This document shows, piece after piece, positions 27,274-38,474 of a stretch of DNA of 38,474 bases. The notes under the pieces are model-generated. The model saw only the letters and a program-made list of their open reading frames with translations. It was not told the DNA's origin and made no database searches. The DNA is taken from NCBI RefSeq assembly GCF_000220395.1, contig NW_004086122.1, positions 1 to 38,474 on the forward strand, in the 5' to 3' direction. Both the position numbers and the translations under genes were made by a program. Position 1 is the first letter of the stretch. Each line of letters begins with the position of its first letter. This DNA is from Ichthyophthirius multifiliis. Its lineage: Eukaryota > Ciliophora > Oligohymenophorea > Hymenostomatida.

Positions 27274-29449
27274 ATGTAAACTTCAAAATAACCATAATAT
27301 AAAGAAGAAGCGATACCATTAATAATATATAATACAAGCGATTAATGTAATTACCTAAAAAATATATAAAAAAATAATAATAATAATTAACAAAAAATAA
27401 TTAAAATAAAAATATATAAAAAAGGTTATTAATTAAATGATGAAGCAATAGAATTCATATAATAAGTACCAGGTCCTATAGGTGTAATAGGAGTAGCCGG
27501 AATGTATCGTACAGGAAAGTCTTATTTATTAAATTAAATGCTTTTGTAAAGATCAGATGGTTTCGGTGTTGGCCCAACAGTTAATCCTTGTACAAAAGTA
27601 AAAAAATTATTTATGAAAAATATATTTTTATATATATATTATAAATTAAAATAGGGATTATGGATATGGGGAACACCATTAATATATCAAAATGAAGAAG
27701 GAGAAAATATATATATATTAATAATAGATTCGGAAGGAATAGGAGCTTTAGACGAAGACTCTACTCATGATTCTAGAATATTTGCACTAACTATATTATT
27801 AAGTTCATGTTTTATATACAATTCTATAGGCTCAATTGATGAAAATGCAATTCAGAATTTATCCTTAATAGTAAATTTGACAAAAAATATACATATAAAA
27901 AGTGGGTAAAATGATGAAGTAGACTTCGAAGATTATTCTTAATATTTACCATGTTTTTTTTGGGTAGTAAGGGATTTTTCATTACAATTAATAAATACAG
28001 AAGGAGAAAAGATTACATCATAAGTATAAATAATTTTGAAAAAAAATATATTTAAAAATCTAAATATATAAATAAATATATATCTAATTATAAATATATA
28101 TTTATATATATATATATTTATATTTATATATATAAAGGAATATTTAGAATTAGCTCTTTAACATTAGAAAGGATTTTCTGATAATATAGAATAAAAAAAT
28201 CGTATAAGGAGACTCTTATCAACTTTTTTTAAAAAAAGATTCTGTTAAACCTTAGTAAGGCCATTAACTAATGAAGAAAATCTTTAAAATTTAGATAAAT
28301 TATCATTTAATGACCTTAGAATTGAATTTTACGAATAAATTTTGAATTTAAGAGAACAAATAATGACAGAAATGAAAGCAAAAACATTAAAAGGGAAAAC
28401 TTTAAATGGAGAAATGTACACTGTATTAATTAAAAGTTACGTAAATGCAATTAATAATGGAGCTATCCCTAATGTAGAAAATGCCTGGATTTATATATGC
28501 TAAAATGAATGTTATAAGGGATAAATTAAGGCTTTTCAAGTCTATGAGTAATTCATTTAGGAAGAAATTATGTTGCCTTTAAATTTTTAGGATTTAAAGT
28601 TTTTACTTAAAAAAGCAAAAGGAAAGGCCTTAGAAGAATTCAAAAAAATAGCTGTTGGTGATAAGGATTTATAGAAAAAATTCAAAAATGAGGTCATTAA
28701 AAGAGTTAAAGGAAAATAGATAACTCTAGAAGCAGAAAATGAAAAGATTGGTCAGAAAAATTGCAATTAGTTTATCTTTAATGAGTTCTAGAGTATTGAA
28801 AGGAAAATGAAAATGAATGAGTATTAATATTTTGGGGAGTTTTAAAATGATTTAGGACTTTTTTTATAGTATTTAGTAGATAATGCACCTAAATGTGCCA
28901 ATTATATGTATATTATTTATGAGTTTTTAAATAAAGCAGCTAATGAAGGTGCTATTTATTTCATTAAACATAATAATCATGAAAATTAAATATAATTGTT
29001 ATTGAAAAATGAAATATAGAAAAAATAAGAAATGGAAATAACTGAATTAAAATATAAACTTAATTTAGAAAGTTCAACATATTAGTAATAAATAAATATA
29101 TTAGAATAAGACAAGATTAATTTATAGACTAAAGAATAAGTATAATATATAATAATATTTTATTATATAAATGAAATATATGTATAAATTTGTATTTTTT
29201 TAAATAAATAGATATATAGAGATGAAATAAATTAATTGAAAATAGAAAAAGAATAATTTGATTAGGAATTAAATGAAAATATTAAAAAATAAATATAAGA
29301 ATTCTAAAAGATAATAAATGAATAGAAATAAAAAATTATAATATTACAAGAAGAATTAAATGAATCTGAAAGGACTAAAAAGTTAACACAATCTGAGTAT
29401 GAAAAAGATAAGGTAATATATTTAAATATATATATTAATATAAATATTT

Positions 29450-29489
<40 letters not shown>

Positions 29490-30864
29490 TTATATAATAA
29501 TAGGCCTTATTAAATTAAAAATTAACCTATTATGAAAAATAAATAGAAGAAATGAATAAAAAAGAAAAAGAATAATAAAATAATTTTAAAAATATAATAA
29601 AAGATTCTAATTAATAAATTAAAGATTTAAATTAAAAATATGAACATTAAATTAAAAACTTAAATATAAAATTGTATGAGTAATAAGAAAAAATATCAGA
29701 ATAGGATGCCGAAATAAACTAAAAATAATTAAGATATGAACAAGAAAAAAAAAAATTTGAAATTAATGAGAATAATCTTACTTAATTATTGGAAGAATCA
29801 AATACATCTATACATTAATTATAATTTTAAATAAGAGAAATGAGAAAATACGATGAATAATAATAATAGTATATTTAAAATGATATAAATAAAAATAACT
29901 TTGAACTTTAAGAAAAAGTAATTTATTTTGAAGAACTTATTAAAGAAAAAGAAGAGACATTAATAAATTTTAAAAATAATTTCTAAAAAGAAAAAGCTCT
30001 ATATTAATAAAAATATGAATTCTTATAAATGCAATTTGAAGAAACTAAATAATAATTAGAAGAAAATAAAAAAGCACATGAGTCAATAATGAAAGTAATT
30101 ATATAAATATAAAATATTATATATATAAATATATTTATATATATATATATATTTATATTTATATTTATATTTATATTTATATTTATATTTATATTTATAT
30201 ATCTATATTTACATATATTTTAATATATACAAAATATAGGCTTTAGAATCTTCCAGTTTAGATTGCTAAGGTAAATTTGATAATAAGTAATTATAAGAAT
30301 TAAAAGAAAACCATAATAAAGAAATAAAAGCTTTAGAAAACGATTTCGAAAAAGCTAGAAAACGATATATTTAATAAATTGAATAATTAAATGAAAAAAA
30401 TAATGACTTAGAAATAAAGGTATATATATATATAAATATTTAATATCAAAATAAAATTATAGTTAAAATTTGAAAGTGCTGATCTTTAAAAAGTACTTGA
30501 ATAATTAAAGGATAAAAATTTATAGTCATAAAATTAAATAGAAAAACTATAATAAAGAAATTAAATATTAGAAAACGAAAGAAATACAATAATAAAAGAA
30601 AACGAAGAGAAATATTTTTCTAAAATAAGATAATTAGAAGATGAAACTGAGGAAATAAAATTAAATGCTGTTAAAGAAATTCGAGAATCATAATAAAAAT
30701 CAGAAGAAAACTTACTTTAATTAAAAAATATATACAATTTAGAAAGAGAAACATTAGAAAAAAGAATACAAGAAGAAAAAGAAAAATAAGATAAAAAGCA
30801 TTAATAAGCATATGATGAATATTAAGAATAAATAAGAGAATATTAATCTAACTATGAAGAAGTG

Positions 30865-30959
<95 letters not shown>

Positions 30960-31687
30960 AATATTAGTATATATACATTTATATATATAAATAAGGAAAT
31001 AGAAAACCTTAAATAAGATTTAAGTCAATAAGAATAATAATACCATGATTTAGTTTAATAATATGAACACGAATTAGCTTTAAAATAATAGTCAATAGAA
31101 ACTTTAGAAAAATACATAAAAGAAACAAAAGAAAGTCTTATTAGTATTTAATAAAATAATAATAGTACACTTGAATAATATGTAAATAACTTCAACAAAG
31201 AGAGGAAAAATTTAATGTAAAAAAATGATAATATAAGCCAATAATTGTAAAATAAAGAAAAAGAATTTATTTCTGTTTAATAAAAAAAAGAAAATATTGA
31301 ATTATAATTAAAAAAAAAAGAATAAAGTGTAATTTAATTAAAATAGGAAATTTCTAATTAAAGAAATTAGCTCTAAAATTAATTAGAAGAATTAAAACAT
31401 AAATATGATTAATAAAATGAAGAATTTGTATCTTAAAAAATTGAATTTTCGAAAGAAATTGCTTTATCTAATTAAAGAGTTTTTTTATTTATAAAAATTT
31501 CATTTTATAGATATTTTTTATTTTTTATTTAATTTTATTTATTAACTTATATATATGAATATTCATATTTTTATTAAATTATTATGTTTATTTTTTATTT
31601 TAAATAGAACGATTTTTTAACCAAAAAAAATGAAGATTTATTAAGATAAAATTAAATAATTACAGTTAATTATGAAGAAAAATTAAG

Positions 31688-31778
<91 letters not shown>

Positions 31779-32267
31779 TTAAATAGAACTTTTAAAAAGC
31801 GAAATGAATTAAGAACTAAATGATAAAACATTTTCATTATAATAATAGAAAAACTAAATGGAAGAAAAATACGAAAAAGTTAGAAAAACCTTAAAAGAAA
31901 TCGAAGGAACATATAATAAACAACTTTCTTAAATGGAGAAAGAGAAGTTAATATATTAAGAAAAATTGGCAATATTAGAATAGAAAAAATCTGAATAAGA
32001 CCTAAAATAATAATCAGGAAATTAAAATTATGCAATGCAAATGTTTTAATTAAAAGAATAACTATCCATAGAAAAAAAATAATTACAAATTGAGGCTGAT
32101 AAATATAAATAAATTAATCTATAATTGGAATAAGATAAAAATGAAATAATAACTAATTATGAAAGAGATAAGGCTTTATGGGAAGGAAAATTTACTTTTT
32201 TAGAATAATAAAAAGAATAAGTAATTTTAAATATAAAAATTAAATATAGTACTATATATATTAATAA

Positions 32268-32313
<46 letters not shown>

Positions 32314-33493
32314 ATTTTTTTATTTATTCATATATATATATTTTTTAGGCTAAATAAGATTTAGTTGATGCTCTTAAAAAATTTGAAATGACTTTAATTC
32401 ATTTATAAAAAGCAAGGAATAATGAAAAAGATGAAAATTCTAATAATTTGAATGAATTACTAGTTTCTATTGAAAAAAAATACTAAAATTAAATTAATGA
32501 TTAAAATGATAACCATTTAATTATTGTTTAAGATTATGAAGACAAAGTCTGTATTAAAAAAAAAATTAAAAATCTTTTTTTTAATAAAAATAATAATAAT
32601 AAATATAAATATAAATTCATTTTATTTAAAACTTATTTATTTATTTTATAGATAAGGAAATTAAATAAAGAATTAAAATAATTAAAAGAAAGTTAAATGT
32701 TTGAAAAACATGGAAAATTAGGAAATTAATTAATGATTGAAAAAAAAATGTAAGAATATATAGAAAATGAAAAAAGGCTTTTATAAGAAATCGAATAATT
32801 AAAAACAGAAAAAGAATAAAAAGTAGTTATTTTTTTTTTTTCTTCTATTTATAATATATAATTTAAATATATATATAGAATTTTGAATATTAAAAACAAT
32901 TAGATTATGAAAAAGATAACTTTAAATAAAAAATTAATGAAATTAAATAAAAATATAAAGAATCTGAACAAAAAAGAAGTAATTTAATATTCGAACATGA
33001 AAAAGAAAGAGCGAAATGGAATTTAGATAGAGATCATTTATTAATTTAAAAAAATGAATGTCAAGAATAAATTGAAAAATTAGAAAAAAAAAGAGATATA
33101 GTACTAAGGGAAAACGAAAAACTAAAAAATGAATCACGATTATCAAGAAAATCTGTAAATGTAAATGGAAATTTAAATTAAAATAATCAAATTTTAAGTA
33201 CAAGCAAAAATAATAATTTAAAAAGAATAGGAACAAATACTTCTTAATTAAGTCCGATTTCTGGAAATTCAATATAAAGTAAAAATCAGGTTTTGTAAGA
33301 AAATAGTCTATTTATTAATGCTTAAAGTGGATTTTAGTAATAAGATAATGATTATAATTATGATAATTTAAAATAATAATAGTAATAATAAATGAGTTAA
33401 AATATATATGACATTTAAGATAATGAGTTTTATGAATAATAATAATAAATGTATTTATAGAAATAGAGTAAAACAATGCTCAAATAATAATAA

Positions 33494-33524
<31 letters not shown>

Positions 33525-33640
33525 TTGAATAAGTAAATAAAAGTTAATTTTTGAATAATTCCCATAAACTTTTTGATGAATCTTAGTTTTCGGTCAATAA
33601 TACACTTTCTATAGAAAGATTTAAATATTTTTAAAATTGA
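27274..33640 (+). CDS. GBP-family large GTPase with giant coiled-coil C-terminus
   Basis: A 1,704-residue protein from 14 exons whose phases all check. Introns: 27347-27424, 27598-27654, 28024-28137, 29140-29211, 29413-29503, 30095-30239, 30420-30462, 30862-30995, 31479-31607, 31687-31786, 32221-32348, 32547-32651 and 32823-32878. The N-terminus is a guanylate-binding-protein GTPase: AIPLIIYN, P-loop GMYRTGKS (about 50-57), switch I segment GPTVNPCTKGLWIWG, G3 DSEG (108-111) and the GBP-type base motif VVRDFSL (about 186-192). A GBP helical domain follows to about residue 500. About 1,000 residues of Glu/Lys/Gln coiled coil come next, then a low-complexity tail with nine consecutive TAA Gln codons. 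Animal GBPs are about 600 residues, so the tail is an extension. GBPs hydrolyse GTP and self-assemble; a membrane or cytoskeletal scaffold role is inferred. The conserved motifs look intact. Confidence 0.93.
30871..30956. repeat. (TA)n tract in GTPase-gene intron 8
   Basis: About 86 nt of alternating TA making up most of the 134-nt intron 30862-30995. Confidence 0.95.
31693..31775. repeat. (TA)n tract in GTPase-gene intron 10
   Basis: About 83 nt of alternating TA making up most of the 100-nt intron 31687-31786. Confidence 0.95.
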
Positions 33641-33829
33641 TAATTTTTTATATTAAAATACATATTATCTATATAATAAATTAAAGATATTATATTACAT
33701 TTATATTTCATTTTTTATATTTTTTTATTTTTACGTATTTTTTTAAACTTCATCTATTTATTTTTAAATTTTATTTATTAAAAAATAATATTTAATTGAA
33801 TTAATAATATATAAATATTAAAAACTATC

Positions 33830-34780
33830 ATGTAATTTTAAAACGGTGATTAATATAATGGCGAATTCGATTAATAAACATTTAAAATGTAAGGCTAAGG
33901 TACATACACTTATAAAAACGGTTCCAAATATACTGGATTATTTAAAGATAACAAATTTAATGGCCAAGGGCTTTTAATAACACCTTAATTTAAAATAAAT
34001 GGCGTTTTTTCCGAAAATAAAGCAAATGGATATTGCACAGTTGAATATACAAGCGGAAGTAGATATTCAGGGGAATTATAGAACAATTTAAAATAAGGTA
34101 AGGGTGTTTTAATGGATGAAAATATAATATATGAAGGTGAATTTAAAAATGATAAATTTCATGGATAAGGAAAAATTGCATTTAAAAAAAGCGGTATTAA
34201 TTATACAGGCGAATTTAAGTTTGGAAAAATGAATGGGAAAGGAATTTTTATAGGAAAAGATTATGTATATGAAGGAGAATTTTAGGACTCGAAGAAAAAT
34301 GGGAAAGGTTAAATAAAATTCAAAAATGGAGATTTTTATAAAGGTGAATTTAAAAATGATTAAAAATAAGGATTTGGTGAATATATTTATTCAAATGGGA
34401 GTATCTATAAGGGATTTTTTGTAAATGATCTAAAAGAAGGGAAGGGCTTTCTGAAAATTAATGATAAAGAAGAATACGAAGGGGAGTTTTTGTAAGGGAA
34501 ATTTAATGGGAATGGTAAATATAAAAATAATGAAGAAAATATTGTCGTGGAAGGATTTTTCAAAGATAATTATGTGAATGGAATGGGGAAAATTATACAT
34601 TATGATAATTAAATCAAAGAAAACTTCAATTATTATGAAGGATAGTTTGCTTTTAATAATAAACATGGGCCATGTAGATTTGTTCTTTAGAAAAATAATT
34701 AAGCTATAGGAGTTTTTACAGGAGAATTTGTATATAATATTGAAAAAAATTCGATTTCTAATTATGGATAAAGAATATGA
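33830..34780 (+). CDS. MORN-repeat protein
   Basis: A 316-residue intronless protein made almost wholly of MORN repeats, about a dozen units of roughly 23 residues with the Y-x-G-x-F/W-x(n)-G-x-G pattern: YNGEFDQQTFKMQGQGTYTY, YTGLFKDNKFNGQG, YSGELQNNLKQGKGVL, YEGEFKNDKFHGQGKI, YTGEFKFGKMNGKGIF, YEGEFQDSKKNGKGQI, YKGEFKNDQKQGFGEY, YKGFFVNDLKEGKGFL and YEGEFLQGKFNGNGKY. The last units are degenerate. MORN arrays form elongated beta structures that bind membrane lipids or proteins; in ciliates such proteins are common at the cortex and in cilia. No kinase or other enzymatic domain is attached. The start at 33830 gives a complete first repeat; the next in-frame ATG would cut into it. It lies 189 nt downstream of the GTPase gene on the same strand, with its own start region. 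Confidence 0.95.
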
Positions 34781-35795
34781 AAATATAAGTTTATATATAT
34801 ATATATATATATGAATATGTGTATCATGTATTTAAAAATTATTAATATTATTTTATTTTAGTAAAAATTGGTACATATATAATAATAATTTATAAAATTC
34901 TAAATTTAATATAGATCATTTTATTATTTATATTTATACTATAATTTTTTATCCTTAAAATCATAAATTTGGGATATATATTACTATTATTAATTTTTTG
35001 TTATTATTGTTTTTTCTAAATGGTTTTTTTAGAAATTTTGATTTTAGTTTAATTACATTAAAAATTTTATTTATTTAAAAGAATTGATTAAATATATAAT
35101 TTATTTTGTTAAGTTAGTATTCTTACTTTATTTTTTTATTCAATTAAATATGTTAGTTTCTTCTCTTTTTAACAAAAAAAACTTTTCAAGTTTATTAAAG
35201 TATTTCTTAATGTAAAATTTCTAAATTATAAAAAATAAATGAAATTTTATAAAAAAGTCTAAATTTAAGTGTCTATAATTTTTGAAAAAAAAGAAAGAAA
35301 GAAAAGGAAATATATATTTGCTTAAGAAACATTAATAACAGAAGCTATAAAAACAAAAGTTATTAATAGTCTATAAATGAATAATAGTCTTATACTACTT
35401 AATAAAATATATTTGATATTTTATTTAAGTTTCATTAAATTATTAAAAAAAAAGAAAATTAATATTTTCATATTATTTAACATAATATAAAATTGAATTT
35501 ATTTCAATAATAATTAAAGATTTATAAATTTTCTAAAAATTTAAATATAAAAATAATAAATTATTTATTAAATATTTATAATAATATAAACTATATTATT
35601 AGCTTATATAATAAAAATAAATAAAAGTATATTTCATTATTAAATCTATAATTTTTTATTTTTATTTATTTCTAAAGAAAAAAATAAATATTGTAAAATA
35701 ATTTAATTATCATTTTATTTTAAATAAAACTAACTTAATTTTAACGAAAAAATAACAATAAAAGTTTTCAAAAACAATTATTAAAAAAAAAAAAA
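34781..35795. other. Intergenic, no gene seen
   Basis: About 1 kb between two plus-strand genes. It is AT-rich and homopolymer-rich, with no coding-like frame. It must contain the 3' UTR of the MORN gene and the promoter of the phosphatase-like gene. A short TA run lies near 34793-34811. Confidence 0.55.
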
Positions 35796-37774
35796 ATGAA
35801 TAGAGCCTAAAGTGCATATTCAAAAAAAAAAGGGAATAATGTATAAAGTGAACAAAAACAATCTACATAGCACACATTTCATTATAATATTTTATTAAAT
35901 AAGTAATAAATATAGAATAACTTTAGTTACTAAAGTGATTATTTACAATACAACAATAAAATAAAAAGAAAAAATTAAAATTCTGAAAAAAAAAAAACAC
36001 TATAAAATAAATAAGACAATAATATTTAAAATGTATAGTAAGACTTAGTATTGAAAGTAAATAATTTTTTCAAAAGTGGTAAAACAGTATTATAGGAAAA
36101 CTAATTTTAATAATAATAATTAAAGAAATAAAAAAAAAATGAAAATAAAGAAAAATATAAAATAGTTTAAACAAAAAGATTAAATCTGAAAGAAAATGCA
36201 ATAATTTTAAACGAAAGTAAATTTTCGACAAAATAGTTACAAAACGAAGATTAATTATATTCAAATAAAGCTTTAAAAAAAAAAAATTATTAAATTCCAA
36301 CCAATAGATCTTCTTCTTCTTCATATTAATTAGAAAAACATTTCTAAAGTAAAGCTTTGTTAAATTAAAAAAAGAATACTTCTGAAATTTAATAACCTAT
36401 AAAAAAAATTAATAGTAATAATAATAAAAATAATATTCATATTTCTATAGAAAACTTAGCTTAAAAAAATTAAAATAATATTAATGATATTATTTTTTAA
36501 AAAAAACTATAAAATTAATCGGCTAAATATTAATAAAAAAATATTTAAGAAAAAGTAGAAAATTGCATATAAGATTATCAAAAATTTACTAAACTAGAAA
36601 ATAATGAATCTGATATAAAATAAAATAATTAATATTTTTAATAAAAAAATAATGATAAAAACATATATAATGATAAAAATAATAATAATATAACCTATAA
36701 TTAATTAAGTGATAATAATATTTAACTAAATATAAAAAAAAACAGCAAATAAAATTCTCCTTTATAAAAAACAATTTAAAAATAACCTTAAAATTTGTTA
36801 AATTTTATAACATAAATAAACTATCAAAACACAAATTAATAAAAATAATAAAACTAAACTCTTAAAATAAATTCAGGAAATCATAAAAATCATCTATATT
36901 ATATAAGTAGTGTTATTTAAGGATTTAAAGAATCAAAAAATGAATAATATAATATAATCAGAGAACATTTAATTAATACAATATAAGGAATTTAATATGC
37001 TAAATTATCAAAATTACCCACAAAAAAATAAATTGATTAGAAAAAAGTTTATATTCCTATATAAAAAAATTGTATGTATATTATATATCTATATAAATAT
37101 ATATTAATTATATATTTCAAAAAATAGTTAAATAAACTTTGATTTTTGATCTTGATGAAACTTTAATACATTGTAATGAAAATACATAAATATAATCTGA
37201 TGTAATTTTAAATATAAAGTTTCCAACTGGTGACATTATACAAGTATTTTTTTAAGAAAATAATAATAATCATAATATATATATTTTAAAGGCTGGTATT
37301 AATATAAGACCTTATGCGATTGAAATATTATAGGAATTAAGTAAAATTTATGAAGTTATAGTTTTTACAGCAAGTCATAGTTGTTATGCGAATGTAGTTT
37401 TGGATTATTTGGATCCTAAAAAATAATATATTACATATAGATTGTATAGAGATAATTGTATATAAGCCTAAGATTCGGGTATTTATATAAAGGATCTGAG
37501 AGTTATTGCAAATAGAAAACTTTCTGATATGATTATTGTTGATAATGCAGCGTATTCTTTCAGTTATTAAATTGATAATGGTATACCTATATTGCCTTTT
37601 TATGATAATAAAAATGATAATGAGTTAAAAAGTTTATAAAAGTATTTAGAATATATAAATTAAGGTAAAGATTTAAGAGAAATCAATAAAAATATGCTGA
37701 AAATTAAAAATTTCGCTGAATATAATGATCCAATTTAATTGCTGGAAAATCTTTTTCCTGAATACCTAGAATGA
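35796..37774 (+). CDS. FCP1/SCP-type (HAD) CTD-phosphatase-like protein with Q/N-rich N-terminus
   Basis: A 624-residue protein from three exons (35796-37071, 37128-37243, 37292-37774) with introns of 56 and 48 nt; phases check. The C-terminal 200 residues are an NLI-interacting-factor/SCP phosphatase domain: TLIFDLDETLIHCNE, where DLDET (433-437) carries the two Asp of the DxDxT active site, AGINIRPYAIEILQELSKIY, VIVFTASHSCYANVVLDYLD, YRLYRDNC, IKDLRVIANRKLSDMIIVDN and NGIPILPFYDN. These are the family's catalytic and core motifs in order. Members dephosphorylate serine in the RNA polymerase II CTD or other proteins. The first 400 residues are a disordered Asn/Gln/Lys-rich extension, encoded largely with TAA for Gln, without known domains. 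The ATG follows a run of A and is the first in frame. The substrate is not readable; CTD activity is family knowledge only. Confidence 0.94.
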
Positions 37775-37851
37775 TATTATATGAAACTTATTAATATAAA
37801 TATGATTTTTTTTGTATTATTTTATATATATTTATATTTATATTTATAAAA

Positions 37852-37854
<3 letters not shown>

Positions 37855-37895
<41 letters not shown>
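37855..37895. repeat. (TA)n microsatellite in convergent gap
   Basis: An alternating TA tract between the phosphatase-like gene and the convergent partial gene. Confidence 0.9.
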
Positions 37896-37898
<3 letters not shown>

Positions 37899-37910
37899 AT
37901 TATAATTTTT

Positions 37911-38474
37911 CACATCTTCATTATACTAATTTGAATCTAATTTTAATATTTTATTTATTGGTTCATAAAATTCATTTTCAGCTTATTTACAATTTCTTTC
38001 ATTTAAAAAAGCTACTCTATATAATTCCAAGTATTATTTTTCTTCCTCATTTAAAACTTTTTTTTATATTTATATTTTTACATATAAATTTATATTTATA
38101 TATTATTATATTTTTATATTATCTATTTTACTTTTTATTTATTTTTCGTATTTTTCTATTGTAGTTAAAGCTTAAGATAATTATAGTTGAAAATCTGTAA
38201 TTTATTAATTTGCATTTGTTAAATTGCCATTATTAGCATTAATTTCATTTTCGTATTTCATTTATGTTTTTTTAAGAACTTATAAAAAATCCTAATATTC
38301 ATTTTCTTAGACTACTTTTTTAATTTTTTCTTTAATTTAGATATTAATCAAATTATAAGTATAAAAAAACATATTTCTAGTTTATTCAAAACTTATTTTT
38401 TTAAACGGAAAAACTTCTTATATTTAAGATACATCAAAATCTAAAAATAAAGCTTTTTATAATTATACTTTAAA
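37911..38474 (-). CDS. Partial coiled-coil protein, runs off the window
   Basis: The 5' part of this minus-strand gene lies beyond 38474. What is visible is Glu/Lys/Gln/Asn-rich and helical, with coiled-coil character: KYENEINANNGNLTNANQQ, DFQLQLSQALTTIEKYEKQ, NEEEKQYLELYRVAFLNE and FYEPINKILKLDSNQYNED. A 75-nt GT-AG intron (38057-38131) is phase-consistent; its length is a multiple of three and it contains no TGA, so it could also be read through. I could not place the stop: after NEDV the frame enters a (TA)n tract with no TGA before the convergent phosphatase gene, so a terminal intron or a small sequence error is likely. No family is recognised. Confidence 0.6.

Noticed and set aside
32943-33272. 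Minus-strand hydrophobic frame
   Set aside because: It is antisense to the last exon of the GBP-like gene, whose phase is confirmed by 13 introns.
33497-33523. TAA run read as multiple stops ending the GTPase gene
   Set aside because: TAA encodes Gln throughout this gene, and the frame continues normally to TGA at 33638-33640.
34430-34666. Minus-strand frame opposite MORN repeats
   Set aside because: The plus strand encodes regular YxGxF repeats; the antisense frame is Phe/Ile-rich by composition.

Overview
This window reads as nuclear DNA of a ciliate. It is extremely AT-rich (I estimate about 85-88% A+T, not computed). Every well-supported gene stays open only if TAA and TAG are read as glutamine and TGA is the sole stop. 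With that code, long conserved proteins appear: a kinesin-13, a 3-hydroxyisobutyryl-CoA hydrolase, a GBP-type GTPase, a MORN protein and an FCP1/SCP-type phosphatase. Introns are GT-AG, mostly 40-145 nt, and often contain (TA)n. The base composition and code suggest an oligohymenophorean such as Ichthyophthirius or a similarly AT-rich relative; the genus is inference.

Layout. 1-1869 has no recognisable gene. 1870-5644 (-) is a SPAG17/PF6-like central-pair protein whose frame breaks at two homopolymers. 6851-7408 (-) is a tandem CCCH (TTP-type) RNA-binding protein. 8911-9636 (-) is an acyl-protein-thioesterase-like hydrolase with Asp at the nucleophile position. 9958-12419 holds two poorly resolved genes, one per strand. 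12594-14262 (-) combines a PH domain, membrane segments and a C-terminal RING-H2. 14557-15654 (+) is a Gln/Asn-rich protein. 15801-17315 (-) is HIBCH. 17628-20460 (+) is a kinesin-13 interrupted by a 0.38-kb direct duplication that looks like an unmerged assembly overlap.

Right half. 20818-22158 (-) is a coiled-coil protein, 22325-23141 (+) a small unknown five-exon gene, and 23339-24307 (-) an EamA-type transporter. A nearly 3-kb stretch of very AT-rich DNA follows. 27274-33640 (+) is a 14-exon gene for a GBP-like GTPase fused to about 1,000 residues of coiled coil. 33830-34780 (+) is a MORN-repeat protein, 35796-37774 (+) a CTD-phosphatase-like protein with a long Q/N-rich N-terminus, and 37911-38474 (-) the end of a coiled-coil gene that runs off the window.

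The genes are independent transcription units in mixed orientation, with short convergent gaps (136-360 nt) and short divergent promoters (166-312 nt). There is no operon logic. Several products (SPAG17-like, kinesin-13, MORN, coiled-coil) suit a cilium- and cortex-rich cell. I saw no tRNA, rRNA, CRISPR array or transposon that I can support.
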